NCBI GenBank assembly: GCA_003342895.1
Contig: PTFA01000274.1
Span: 735,081 to 799,080, forward strand
Origin: Casuarius casuarius
Lineage: Eukaryota; Chordata; Aves; Casuariiformes; Casuariidae
Length of the DNA: 64,000 bases
Direction of reading: 5' to 3'
Below are positions 52,135-63,643 of the stretch, piece by piece (the stretch's first letter is position 1; each line of letters begins with the position of its first letter). The position numbers were made by a program, and so were the translations under genes. The notes beneath the pieces are model-generated. The model had not been told where the DNA came from, did not search any database, and was given only the letters and a program-made list of their open reading frames with translations.

Positions 52135-53280
52135 GGGTGAGATAAAATGCCGGCGATGCGCGTTTGCGGTTCGGCTCTGCGGTGCGGAGGCGGTTGTGGG
52201 GCCGGGTTCCCCGGTGCCCCTGGGTCGTGCAGCCCAGTGCTGCAGAGCCGGTGGGAGGGAGGGATGCCCTGCAGCTCCCTTGTTCGGCAGGCGGTCACGG
52301 GCCACCTCTGTCAGTGCTCTGTGCCTCTGTCGCTGCTGTGTGCCTCAGTTTCCCGGCTGAGAAAAGGATCAGAGTTGTGCTCTCCCTGGGCAATGCGGGC
52401 AGCAGTCTGTGGGGGTGACAGTGGTGTGAGGTTGTTGCTGGCTGGAAANGAGTGTCCACGCGTGCAGGTACCAGGCCAACGCCAGGTGCCATGACCTGCA
52501 TTTGCCTGTTTCTCTACAGAGGATTGGGAGAACATCAATATCCCTCGGTCTGCTCAGCGTGCCCTGGCAGGTCTCCTGTATCCCGATGGACACTGGTGGG
52601 TGTCTCTCTCTTTCCTTCTGCACGTATCCACTACCTCCCGGTGTTGGCTTCTCTCCTGCTCCAAGGTGTCGGTGACACCAGCATCCGCTGCCAGGTGTTA
52701 AGCTAGTGCGGTGTGTCCCCACCCCGGACACGGGCAGCTGGGCTCAGCGGTCGCTGCTGGAGCTGCCAAGCCTGGTCCTCTGCGGCGACAAGGGTCCTTG
52801 GTCCCCGCTGGTCCGAGGTGTTGTGACTGCCGGCTGGGGAGGAGCCCTGCGACGCCAGGAGATGGCACCACTCTCCCAGCATCGCGCTACGTGCAGGGCG
52901 CTGGGGCTGCCTGGGGTCCAGCAGCGGCCCTGCGTTTTGGGGTTATTCTGTTCCTGCGCAGACACCTGAACCCTGGAAAGGGGCAGGGGCTTGCACGCTT
53001 CTTGGCTGCTTGCCTTACGTTGCTGCAGTGGTTCTTGTCCGCTGTTCCTGTGGAAAGCACTCCGATTTCCACGGCTGGGACCGTAAGTCTCTGGGCCTCA
53101 AGGGGCAGAAAGCCTTCTGCTTTGATCCTCTTAGTCCCCTGTGCTTGGTGCCTGCCTGTTCCTGTGCCGTNGCCGTTGGAGCACGGGCTTGACGCACGCG
53201 GTGTCCCGTCGCAAGGCAGCGGGTCCCGGCGCAGGAGCTCTGCACGGGCAGGTTCCCGGCGCTGGTAGTGGGCGGACTGG
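52135..53280. promoter_or_regulatory. CpG island
   Basis: CpG density rises sharply at 52145 (GCCGGCGATGCGCGTTTGCG), stays moderate through 52.7 kb and peaks again at 52.7-53.0 and 53.15-53.28 kb. Overlapping frames are open on both strands because GC-rich DNA has few stops; none resembles a known protein. G exceeds C on the + strand in the first part. A + strand GTAAGT occurs at 53086 after CTGGGACC, without a clear exon. This is a likely promoter or intragenic island of an unidentified gene. Confidence 0.6.
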
Positions 53281-53289
53281 GGAGCTGGG

Positions 53290-56200
53290 GGGAGAGCTGC
53301 CCTGTAGGGAGTTTCTGGCTGTGCAAGGCTGGCCAGGCCCCAATACTCCGCTGAACAACCATTTAATCCCTGCTAAACTCTGAGGTCCTGGGTTCCTGCC
53401 CAGGGGACTTGCCCAAGCAGCAAAGAGCTGGGCTTTTCTGGGTGAGGTCAGGGAGTTCAGACGGGCACTGAGCCTTCGGATGGGCAGGTTACCGCTAGCC
53501 TCATCNAGGCCCCTCTCTGGCCATGCTTGGTTCCCCTTTCAGTAAAACAGGAATTGTAAGACTCTGAGAAATATTACTTTGCTTTCTTCTATGCATCACA
53601 GATGAGCAAGAGATTNTATTTCTGCTTTCTGACTAGCAGTCCTAGGTAGAATTAGCTAGGCAGCCTGCCAGATCTTCTTTTATCTTTTAATTTCTATCAT
53701 TCTGTATTTAATTCCATATGGTATTTGGGGGAGCAAATGTGAGAGGGGAAAAAATGAGACTTGTGAAAACTGAGTTTTATGGAAAGTAATTTTTGTTCAA
53801 CTGAGCCAAAAGCACAGGTGTTCCTGGGGGCCCTTGTTCAGCAAAGGAAGGAACTGGATGCTGTTTGCTGTTCCCTGTCTCNCTGGCTAGCTATGCCTGG
53901 CATTTTAGTATCATTTGAATGTTGGCAATGTGGAATTGTGCAAACCATGTATGTACCTGGAGAGCCCAACAGGNAGAAGCCCCTTTTTTGAGAGCTTTAG
54001 TGCTTTATTGAGCTGAGATTGAATGCATATTGCACCATCATTCTCTTTTAAATGCACCTTTGGTATCTTACTTGGCATGAACTGAATTTTTAATAGGATG
54101 CTGTTTCCAGACCCATCAGTGGCGAAATGGGTGCCAGTAGCCCTGAGATGTATTGTTAGGTGCAGGGCAAACCCGCCGAAGACACTGATTAGAGGAGGGT
54201 ATGATCTAAGCAGTTCTCCCCTCTGCCCTGCTTTCACCTTCTCCAGTGTTTTCTTGCAGAGCTGACTGCTCGCCTCGTGCTGGCTCTGGCACACCAGGCT
54301 TCGGGCCCATTTGAGGAGTGCTTGGTGCCAGCCTGTACTTACATGCATTGACCTTATTGCCTTCCTGATCGGAGACAAACTGGTGCTGGCATGGGCATCT
54401 CGCCATTACTTACACCTGTGAATGGGGTGTGAAGTCGAGAGGGAACCCTTAAATGAAAAGCAGGAGCGTTTTGTCAACCCTTGCGGGAGCTGGTCTTTTC
54501 CTTTCCTCTGGAAAAGGAAGCCGGCCCTGGAGGCTGCCTCCCGAGATTGTCAGCGGCCTTAGGATGTGTTCTGAACTTCCCAATTGAGCGTGCAGATAGA
54601 TTTTTCCGCTGGGCTTCTGCAAACTCTCACTGGCAGCCTGCCGAATAGTTTACATAACTATTCAAAGGCTTTTCTTGTTCTGTGCCCTGGCTCCTGGAGA
54701 GCCACGAAGAAGGGCTCCTTTCACAACCGTGCATTTCCTAGACAGAAATTGTCATTTTTCAAACACAGCTTCCCTTCTCTTGGCCTGGAGCCTTTCACCT
54801 CCCAGCGTACTGACGTCAGGCCTCCTTTGTGATGCTCTGTGCAGCATTTTGTGCTCCGGTTTCTTTTCAGTGGTTTTAAATGACTGCCTCTGATGAAGGC
54901 CAAGCCGTCAGCTAGAGATGGCTGGGGTTAGGCCCGTAACCACTGCACGTTTGCAAAAGAGCGTGTTGGATTTGTGCCTTCACCCAAGCAGAGCTGTCAG
55001 CCTCAGATGACTATCAAAGAGCCCTGACAGAGGCGGTGAACTTCTTACTGAGCCTCTTAAAGATACGAGGGGAGAAGAAAAGTTTTTGTTTGGTGTTCTT
55101 CAGTTGCTCCTGATACCGTCTGTGCTTTTGAGACCCTCTCTATGAATTTTGTAGCAGGTTCCTGTGAACCTTGTTGCATAGTCAGAGGAGCTACAGCTTT
55201 GTGCCCAAAGAAGGGTCCAAGTCAGGACTGGAGAACTGGAATTGCTCAGGTCTGGCCCTAGAATTATGTCTGCCAATTGCCCCTCAAGAAGATGAAGGGC
55301 CTCTATTACCATTTCTATGACAGGAAAACAAAAGCAGGGAGTAACCACAGCATTTCACACAGGCTGTTTCAAGGGGAAGCTGGGGTAGACACTGGAAAGG
55401 GTGGTTACTTAGAGCAGATCTTGTTGTGAAACAAGCCACCCTGGTAGAAGCGCCGTCATCCAGCTGAGGGGCAACGTCCCTACTCGCGAACCCTTGATGA
55501 CTTCGCCCTGAAATAGAAATTATCCCCAGAAAACTAGTTCCCTTCTTCCTGCCAGGATTCCCCTTCTTGCGTCAGCTGAAGGCACTGGTTTCCCCAGAAG
55601 GACCCTCAGTTGCCGAGTTGTGCTTCTGTGTAACGTGCAAGTGCCAGAGTCCAGCCCAGAATGACTGGCCCTGACTCATGTCCATGGGAGCATGTGTTGT
55701 CCTTTGCACTAGTGACTGCAGAGCCAGCTGCACTGTTTGTGCAGGTTTCCATGCAGCTTTGTGCACACACCCCCAGTATCGGTTACTCTCATCTTTGTCA
55801 AATCCCTTCCCTGCAGTTGAAATTTTCCAGGCTAGGAGCAAGCCAAGCAGTGAGTTTTGTTTTGCAGCTGAGCAAAATCAGCTCAGTGTTGTNAAGTTCT
55901 ATGTACATGTGAGCGAAGTACAGGTCTCCCTGGCTTTTGCAACTGAAATGTTTGCGTTTCATCTTGCTTCTTGCTGCTACCTTGGCTCTAAGCCACGGGG
56001 CCTGTGCCACGGAGAGGATCTGCCCAAGAGGCAAGCGTTGTACAGGGTCTGTATCACTTGGCAGAATCTCTTCATCTGTCCCAGGCAGGAGGGCTCCATC
56101 CCCTTGCAAACAACATGGGCTTGGTCCCATTTGCTGTGCAGCAATTAATAAGACTCAGTACCAGGTTCCACAAACAAAATGTTCAGGCTGCGAGTCACCG

Positions 56201-56380
56201 CTGCACTGCAGCTGCAAGCTTGGGCACTGCCTTCAGCCAGAGCAGCCCACCCTGCTCAGTCTCCGAACAGTTGTAGCCTGCCTTGGTTGTTCCTGGGTCC
56301 TTGGTCCTGGAGATCTTTGCTGAGGCATGCTATGCCCTGCAGAGGTGGTATTTACTCCTTGAAATGTCTCGGAGGTTCCT
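53290..56380. other. Noncoding DNA between CpG islands
   Basis: Mixed composition with T and G in excess on the + strand. No exon was supported. Minus-strand frames of up to 155 codons (53911-54378) contain unresolved bases and show no domain. A GTGTAAGTA-type minus donor near 54410 lacks an acceptor. Confidence 0.5.
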
Positions 56381-56384
56381 CCGT

Positions 56385-56605
56385 AAGGGTACTGCTGCCC
56401 GGCGGTGACTGGCACCGCGGCTCCTCGTGCACGTGCTACCACCTTGCTGCAGCAGCCCCGGAGGGCCGGTGCCTGCAGCCAGCACGGCTCCTTCAGCGCG
56501 AGGTGCCGGGGTGTGGGCACAGCTCCCCCCCGCCCGCCCTGCGGCAGCCTCTGCGGAAGGCTGAGCAGTGTCCCTCCTCCCCGGGGCTGTGGAGGGAGCC
56601 TCTAA
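56385..56605. promoter_or_regulatory. Small CpG island
   Basis: A dense CpG cluster (for example CCCGGCGGTGACTGGCACCG and CAGCGCGAGGTGCCGGGGTG) stands out from its surroundings for about 220 bases. No transcript direction could be read from it. Confidence 0.5.
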
Positions 56606-56609
56606 CCAC

Positions 56610-58560
56610 TGCCTCCTGCCTGGCCTTGCTGCGTCGCCTTTGTGTTTAGCAGGCGGCTCAGGCCTCCCCCTGTCCCCGGCAGCCCCAGCGAGCCCCAGTC
56701 TGCTAACCAGGAGAGACAGGGGTGCTGGTGGAGGTGACCAGCAAATCTGCCCTGGCCAGAAGATGTTGAACGAGAAGACTGGCGTTGCCAAGGATGGCCA
56801 CTGTCCTTTCNCATCTCTCCATCCTCCCCTTCTGTAGACTTACTCCAGTCTCATTGCCGCTCCCTTATGAGCCAAATCCAGAGCGTTTAAGCCTGTTAGT
56901 CAGATAAAAGGTACATACAGAGTCTAAAGGCAGGGTAAAAGTCTGTGCTTTGACTACTTGTGGTTTGGTGCAAATCTCAGCCTTCCCCCTCCCGGGGTTT
57001 GTCTCCCTTGAGAAAGGGAGGTGTTGCGTGCTGCAAGATCTCGGAGGATCTCCAAAAGCTTGGGAGCATCTGATCCCCTCCAGGGTCTCTCACCCTGCTC
57101 CCTCATCCTCGAGGAGTTGTGGCAGCAGAGACCTGTTATACCTGTGTGTGATTTCCCTGGGCAGGTACAGCTGGCAGAACGAATTCCTGCCATTCCTGCC
57201 GGGCTTAGTCACNCGTGTCTCCTCCTGGCTCCCGGACCAGCTCGAAAGCTCCCAGGCTCTGCAGTCATTCACCTTCATTTTCTCTTCCGAAGGTGGTGGG
57301 TGAGTCATCCCTGTGGGAGGTGGGGTCACATATCGCATTAGGGAGTCTAACCCCGGGGAAACTTGTTGGAGGGAGACGTATTTGCTTTCCCACGTTCCTG
57401 GGCGCAGCGTGGCTCATTTCCTTCCCAGATGGCCTCATGTTTTCTTTGCATGCTCTGGTGCAGCTGGGAGGCCGTGGGTGCGGGGGCTCCGGAGGAACGG
57501 AGGGCCCAGTTGTGCCGATGATATCCGAAGGCTCCTGGCTCCNGGGATCTGGCTCTGCCCCAGATCTGGCTCTTGTTAGATGCCCAGGAGGTCGCTGCGT
57601 GGGGATCAGGCTGTGTGCTAGCTGACTCAGCTCTCTAAGAAGCATGTAAGTGGNGCTAGATGGGAGCGGGGCAGTGAGCCTGCCAGGCAGGCACAATGCA
57701 AATGATAGATAAACAAGCAGAACAAGGACAAATACATCAAGCTCAGGCATGTGCCATGCATTGTGACCTGCTGNGGTGCCTTTTGTGACTGTCGGATTAA
57801 TGGCCTAGGGACTGAAGGCCTCTGTTCAGCCACAGGCTGCTGTAGGGCATGACTTCAGTGGGCTTTTTTGGTTTTTTGTTTTTGTTTTGTTTTTTTCTGA
57901 TGAACATCGAGGTCCCTTTCCCCTGCTCTGGTGGCCTGGGGAGAACGGAAGGGCATGGGAAGGCCTCCCTAGGCTGTACTTCGTAGGTAAATGTCTTGGG
58001 TATCTTGTCTGTTAGGTCCCACCTGTGTTGCGAGGGTACCCCAAACCTCCCGGCACCTTCCTGGTGCCTCTGCAGCCATCNGGGGTGTTGCTGCAGCAGC
58101 AAGGCTAGCTTGAAGCTCTCCTGCCCTTCTCGCTCCTCTCGTTCTTGTTCTATGCTGTTGCTGTTTGTGGGGTCACCCCGCAAATCAGCCCTGCGAAACG
58201 GTCCCCAAACTAGCCCAGACACCCAGGCAGCTGGGGAAAATAACAACATAGCCTCAGGAGCTTTAAGGGCACGGACAGACGTGCAGTTGGGAGCGCTGCT
58301 CAAGCATTGGGCACGTTGCTTGTCACCGGAGCTGAATGGCCCTTGTGTCATGCAACCATCTGTGGCGTAAATGAACGTGGCTCCTTGCAACCGCAGTGGG
58401 TTACAGAGAGCCTGTAAATCTGCGGCAGCCAAAACACCTGGCAGAGGGACCTGACAGACGGCAACCTCTTAGCTCCAGAAGAGGCTCTCTGTGCGCGGGC
58501 TTTGGGTCCTGCCTGCGCAGAACAAGCCCGCTGCTCTCCCCGTCTGCTCACAGGAGAATC
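56610..58560. other. Noncoding DNA, moderately GC-rich
   Basis: No exon was recognised. A T-rich run with G interruptions (57865-57897) may be the reverse of a poly-A tail. A palindromic AP-1/Maf-type site lies at 57621-57631. Frames of up to 211 codons on the minus strand (57797-58432) contain an unresolved base and no known motif. Confidence 0.45.
57621..57631. promoter_or_regulatory. Possible Maf recognition element
   Basis: GCTGACTCAGC is an exact palindrome containing the AP-1 core TGACTCA. It matches 11 of 13 bases of the T-MARE consensus TGCTGACTCAGCA. One isolated site of this length is weak evidence of function. Confidence 0.25.
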
Positions 58561-58619
58561 TCTGCTAGCTCAGACTAAGACTTTTTGCTAGCTCTGAATC
58601 ATGCTGGGCAACTCTTATT

Positions 58620-58900
58620 CCACCCACACTATTGCTGGATGAAGATAAATATATATAATACAATCTTTTGCTAGCCAGTTCATTCCACTGTTGACATTAG
58701 CCCAGGAGGTGCCAGCCTGAAACCAGCTTCATTAACACAGCCAACAAAGCCCTTTTTAGGGGTGATGACACGGGCCAGACTTGAACTGGAGAGCCTATAG
58801 GTGAAAAATTCCTCTATTTATGTAGGCCTTCTCCAAAGAAGGTCCATAAAAATAATTCGGGGAGCTAAGGAAAATGTCTGGCAGGACACAAAACCCCAGT
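58620..58900. promoter_or_regulatory. Possible conserved noncoding element
   Basis: The stretch is AT-rich and contains several transcription-factor-like words close together (CTCTATTTATGTAG resembling a MEF2 site, ATTAACAC, CCATAAAAATAATT) and a small hairpin at 58825-58845 (CCTTCT, CCAA, AGAAGG). It lies between CpG islands, where developmental enhancers often sit. Conservation cannot be tested from one sequence. Confidence 0.2.
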
Positions 58901-58916
58901 AAGTTGATTTAAAGGG

Positions 58917-58931
58917 AAAAAAAAAAAAAAA
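58917..58931 (+). repeat. Poly-A tract (15 bases)
   Basis: Fifteen A bases are followed by further A-rich sequence (ACAGAAAACAAAAACCCC). No retroposon body is visible to its left. Confidence 0.9.
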
Positions 58932-59074
58932 CAGAAAACAAAAACCCCTTGAATAAAATGTACCTTCACAGTGAAAAATACTGGGAATGAAAGAGCCTTT
59001 TAAGCTGGCAGAAAAACCAGAACTAGTGGCTGTAAGATAAAGCCAGGAAAAAATCGAATAAGGCCCCCATTTTT

Positions 59075-59400
59075 AGCGGGCAGGCGGATTACCTGCTGGA
59101 GGAAGCCGTCGGAGCGGCTGGAGGAAGGCGCTTCAAGCCAAACGCNAGCCCGCAGCAGGCTCGCGCAGCTTTGGGCATACGGCAGCCTAGATCATAGCGG
59201 CTGACAGCTGTTAGCGAGCGGGCGAAGGTGACGGGTGCTGCTCGAGGCCCCGGGAAGGGACGGGGCGGAGGGCGCGCGGTGCCGGAGCATCGCGGCGCTC
59301 CCCAGCTGCGCGGGTCGGACCGGGAGCCCGCGCTCTCTGGACTCGCAAGGGCCTTCGGGAGGGAAACGTGAACTCGTCGGCAGACAATGCGGCAACAGTT
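59075..59400 (-). promoter_or_regulatory. CpG island with minus-strand first-exon signals
   Basis: Very dense CpG (for example GGGCGGAGGGCGCGCGGTGC near 59265). On the minus strand an ATG at 59178-59176 opens a frame starting MPKAARACCGLAFGLKRL, which stays open for 28 codons to the donor CAGCAG|GTAATC, whose last exon base is 59093. Open frames are common in GC-rich DNA, so coding is unproven. The donor within a CpG island is the better clue, pointing to a transcript running leftward from here. This conflicts with the rightward direction suggested by strand composition at 49-58 kb. Confidence 0.45.
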
Positions 59401-60740
59401 AGTGGCTGATATTTGGCATAATATTTAACTTATCCCGAAACCATACATTAAGAAAATAAACAGGACGACGGCTTACAACTCCNTTGGCTGCTGCAGCCTG
59501 ATTGATTTTTGTTCAAAGTAGAAGCCAAAAACATCTAGTTGGCTACAATTTGTTTTTGTGTGAGAAATTGGGGAAAGGGGTGGGGAGTGCAAACCTTAAT
59601 GTTTTTGCTTTTCCTAATTTTCATGTTCATAATCCAAAATAAACACATGGCCAGAGTCTTTTATGCTGGACACAAACACACAAACCCCTTGTTAAGTGCT
59701 GCTTCAGGACAGTATATAGATGGGCTTTCTTTCCTTTTTGGCCACCAGGTCAGAATATTTTAAGCAGAGATTAAAGGGATCTCTGTCGCAGAGATCAATG
59801 AGCAGATCGTCCTTGTCGAGTGATTGCTCCAAACAGTGAAATTCGCTTTTGTGCCACGAGCCAGCCTTATTCCACTTACGTTGTAGGGGCTTCACTGAGT
59901 CTCAAGTGCTGCTTGTGGCTTTTGCTCCCCGTAGGCGCAGGGTGCGATCTCGCCAGGTAATCGCTTAAAGTATCTGCTGAATTTGTGCTCTGCCTTACCA
60001 TTGCTCTGAATTTCTCATGGACCATTGCAGCTTCTGTGAAACCGAACAGGTCTGACTGTTGTCCCGCAGCCTCAGTAACCGCGTGGAGGCGGAGAGCTGG
60101 AATGATGAAAGCCAAAGGAGAGCTTAAAAAGTAAAGACCTAATGTATCAGCCCTACTTTCTGAAAGGTGAGCATTTTTTTTTTAAAGGGTCCTGTTTCAG
60201 ATCTGTTCCAAGATGCCCCTAAGCCAGTGCCATCATAAGATACCAGTTTAAAAAAAAAAAAAGAAAAAGAAACTCTCAAAAAACAACAAGAACAAAATCA
60301 GAATTTTGTCTTAAATTGCTTTATCTGTTACAAAAGTCAAGCATTACAGTCTGTCAGTTGCCTGCTGGTCTCTGCTGAAGGTCCAGCTTGTACTTTTGTA
60401 TCTTTCTCTGCCACCNGAACCCTAGAAACTAACTTATTTTGGAGAAGGGGGCTCAGAGTTTCTTATTATCACAGCACTCCATAGCCGGATTTAAATAACC
60501 CTTTACAGGCATAGCTTCAAGCAAGGCACAATCTGCCTCCCAATTTCAATTAACTTTTGGGGATTAAAAAAACCCCAAACCTCAAAACCCAGAACAAGCC
60601 ANGAAAACAGAGCTATCTGAAAAAGAAAAAAACGTACAGGCTTCTANCATTAGTTGTGCACTACCAGCAACTGGGAGAAACTATTAAATAATTGTTTCTG
60701 CGGTTTTATATCAGTGGGAACATTATGCAAATCTTGAATC
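59401..60740. other. AT-richer noncoding DNA between islands
   Basis: No gene was supported. Two minus frames (59704-59895 and 59876-60115) look somewhat protein-like but lack convincing splice signals. Long A- or T-rich runs occur at 60174-60184 and 60249-60271. An exact octamer, ATGCAAAT (60725-60732), the classic POU-factor site, lies at the right edge. Confidence 0.4.
59778..59796. repeat. Perfect inverted repeat
   Basis: GATCTCTG and CAGAGATC flank a three-base TCG spacer; all eight pairs match. It sits in a stretch (59720-60120) that is not CpG-depleted and could be a conserved element, but it has no recognised function. Confidence 0.8.
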
Positions 60741-60744
60741 CNTG

Positions 60745-61015
60745 TTAAAACTTTGAGGACGGAGCAGGTAGGGGGTTGCAGCGCTGGTAAGTGCGGGCAG
60801 GTGAGAAGCCATCAAAATCCAGCGTTTCCCGGGTGCGGCAAGCCGGTGATTTGGCTCGGTTGTTTCACTGTCTGGAAAAGCAGCTGGAAGCTGGCAGGCG
60901 CCTGGGCAGCAATGAGGGTTCGGAGGCCCGAAGGGGTCCCGCGTCCTCTTTCTGAGCTGTGTCTGCTGACGGAGGTCCTGAGCGCGAAGGCTCCCGGCCC
61001 CGATGGGCGTTCCTA
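60745..61015 (+). promoter_or_regulatory. Small CpG island with + strand donor
   Basis: CpG is dense here. GCAGCGCTG|GTAAGTG forms a good + strand donor at 60785/60786, compatible with a first exon starting just upstream at the island edge. No ATG-initiated coding frame is evident. Confidence 0.35.
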
Positions 61016-61359
61016 GCCCCAAAGCTGCACAGAGTGGGGGATTAACCTTTTTTTTTTTTCTTTTAACCAAAACAGAGCATTTCTCTAATCATCCAGTTCT
61101 GCCATAGGACCAAAAAGCCGGAGGGGGGGCTGCCCTGTTACGATGTTTCTCTCGTAGAGCATCTTGGGTGTGTGGATGGAAGGTTCTGTCTTTTCTTGTG
61201 ACTTGCACGCGCTTCACGGCCGGCTTTCTAGGACTCTAGGTCAGCTCCAAATTCCACTCGAGTTACTGTCCCCCGTTTTACCCGGCTGTTCTTTCTCCAT
61301 CGAGCGTTGCTCCTCTGCCCCCCGCCCCTAACCAGCTCTGTGAATCTGCCCTGATTCAT

Positions 61360-61490
61360 TCAGAATTGCTATAATTCCCGTTTTTGCGGAGGCAGCAATT
61401 GCTTCCACAAGTGATTCAGGCCAGGAGTGGGAGGATTATTACAAATGAGGAAGCATCTATTTACAAATAAATAGCACGGTTATCAGCATG
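61360..61490. promoter_or_regulatory. Possible conserved element beside the large island
   Basis: The AT-rich block just before the island carries several regulatory-like words (CAGCAATTGCTTCC, ATTACAAATGAGG, ATTTACAAATAAATAG). It is a guess from composition and position; comparison with other species would settle it. Confidence 0.2.
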
Positions 61491-62790
61491 GGAGGGGAGA
61501 AAGGCAATCAAGAAGGGAAGTAACACAACGTAGCTTCCACTGGGCTGGGTGCTGAAGCCGGAGTCGGCTCCCTGTTTTTCCTCTGGTTACTTCCAGCTGG
61601 TTGCTAGAAAGTGAATCACCTGCTGCTGGGAAAGGTGCCCGTCGCTGTGCCGCCTCCAGCGCCAGCCTCGCTGGTCCAACAGTCTCATTCATGCCCGGGG
61701 CTTCGGTGGGGCTCAGGGGACGGGGCCGTGCTGGCGGCAGCACGTGCTGCACCGACCAGCTGGTGCTTCTGGGGTCACGCGTGGTGCTCTCGCCCGTTTG
61801 GGGCTTGGCGACGTTGCTTCTGGGAACGAACGGCCTCGAAGCCCCATCCAGCCGCGCGCCGCGAGTCCCCTGCAGCGACGCGGCGGGCGCTGGAGGAAAG
61901 GCCGGCTTAGCGCGAGGGCGGCCGCGGGCTGGCCCGGGGAGCAAGCGAGGCCTGCGGCGACGGCGGCCCCCGGCCTGCCGCGGTCCTGGGGAGTCCGGCN
62001 GCGCTGGTCCTCCGCGTGCCGCCGGCTCCCTGTGCCCACGCTCACCCCGGGCCGGCCCCGGGGCGGTGGGGCGAGCTGACACCCCGGCGGCTGGCGGAGG
62101 AGTGGGAGGGGAGNGTTGCGCTGCCGGAAACGAGGAACCGGCTGTGCGCGGCACCGGGCGAAGCAAAGGATGGGGCTGGGCGCTGCCGGGGCCCGGCTCT
62201 TCCGCTGACCCACAAACCGGGATGTGTCAGCCGGGAAAAGGCGGGGGAGAGAGTGGCTGGTAGCCGCAGCCCTCCACCCGCCCGCCGCGAGACCGCCGGC
62301 CCTGCCAGCGTGGGAGCTGGTCAGCCGGCGAGGGCCACCTCGCTCCCGGCAAGGCAGCTGGCTGCCAGCAAAGGGCCGAGCAGGGCACGCGCCGCGTCTG
62401 GGACCCGGCAGCAAAGAGCAGGACGAGCTCTAGCGCTTGGAGGCTGAAGCTGGACCTGCCCCGTCTCGGAGCCACGTTGTGAGAGGGGCTCTGAACGCTG
62501 CAGGAGATGCTCTCGCCGCTGGCTGCTCTTGAATCACAAGTGACTTTTCCTGCAGAGTTNCTCTGAATCAACCGGGAGATAACGTGTAAACGCGCCGCCT
62601 TACGCGGGGCTCCCGTGCAGGCGGGTAGGGGCTGCGTCCTGGCCCCGCTGGGTTCCCCCCAAGCTCCCCCGCAGGGAAGGAAACCTGCTCTGGGCCCTGC
62701 CCTGAGCTTCCCGGTGGCCTTGCAGCAGCTCGGCCCGTTGGTGTAGAGATGACAAAGGCTCGGATCACCGAGGGGAGATCCGCATCGGGA

Positions 62791-62823
62791 GGAAGGGAAG
62801 GGAAGGGAAGGGAAGGGAAGGGG
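62791..62823 (+). repeat. Microsatellite, (GGGAA)n
   Basis: The five-base unit GGGAA is repeated about six and a half times without interruption within the CpG island. Purine-only on the + strand. Confidence 0.9.
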
Positions 62824-63601
62824 CGTGGGCGGCGGGCCAGCAGCCGCCGAAGGAACGCGCCTGCGGTTAGTGAGGCAAGGCGGGAGCAGCGGCGGGTGAT
62901 GCACGCAGACACGCCGCGGGAAGGGCTGCGCCCTGCCTCCTCCCGGCCCCGCGCCTCCTGCAAACAAACCAGCCGGACGGAAACGCACGCACTCGCCATG
63001 CACGCTGCTGGGTCGGGTTTGGGGAAGGACTTTGCTTTGGGAGCCCTGGGAGCGAAGGCCAACGACAACGTTAAACGAACACAGGTTTTCTAGACCCAGA
63101 CTTGCACCGTGTGCGGAGTCTGTGCGCGGCGGGTCCCAGCCGCAGAGCTGCGATTCCCGGTGCGGGTATCGCCCCTCCTTGCAGCAGGAGACGTGTTATT
63201 CTGACATAGGATGACCCGAAGCCAGGGCTTCAGCAGCAGCGTTTTGGGGCTCCCCCGAGCCGGCCCTGCGGGTACCTGTCACCCCGGNGTCAGGCGCTGC
63301 TGGCGGGAGGACGGCGCTGGGCCTGTCCCCATTCCCGCAGCGCGGCTCGCCCGGGGGAGCTGCCAGCAGGAGCGCGCGCTGCCCGGCCGCCGTGCTTCCC
63401 GCCTGGGTGCACNGCCACGGCGCTGACCCCCGCCGAGCCCCCCCGGCCCCGGTATGTAGGGACAGGCGCAAAGCGAGCTCCGTGCGGAGGGGGCACGGCT
63501 GGGGAGCCCGCTGCGGCCCCAGCAGCAGTGTCACCGGGGCGCGAGTGGGCGCAGAGCTGCCACGCGGGGGGGAGAGCCGGGGGTAAAATGAGGGATAAAA
63601 C

Positions 63602-63639
63602 GGGGGCACAGCTGGGGGCACAGCTGGGGGGGCACAGCC
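63602..63639 (+). repeat. Three tandem copies of a 12-bp unit
   Basis: The unit GGGGGCACAGCT occurs twice exactly and a third time with two extra G and a final T-to-C change. It leads directly into the 34-bp minisatellite, whose spacer words (such as GGGGGCACAAG) share its sequence, so the two arrays probably have a common origin. Confidence 0.85.
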
Positions 63640-63643
63640 GGGA

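Noticed and set aside
52711..53268. A 185-codon + strand frame in the 52 kb island
   Set aside because: GC-rich composition and several equally open overlapping frames; an unresolved base at 53171; no known domain.
61483..63003. Minus-strand frames of 227, 233 and 258 codons and + strand frames of 220 and 143 codons
   Set aside because: All lie in a CpG island where stops are rare, overlap each other on both strands, cross unresolved bases and show no domain.
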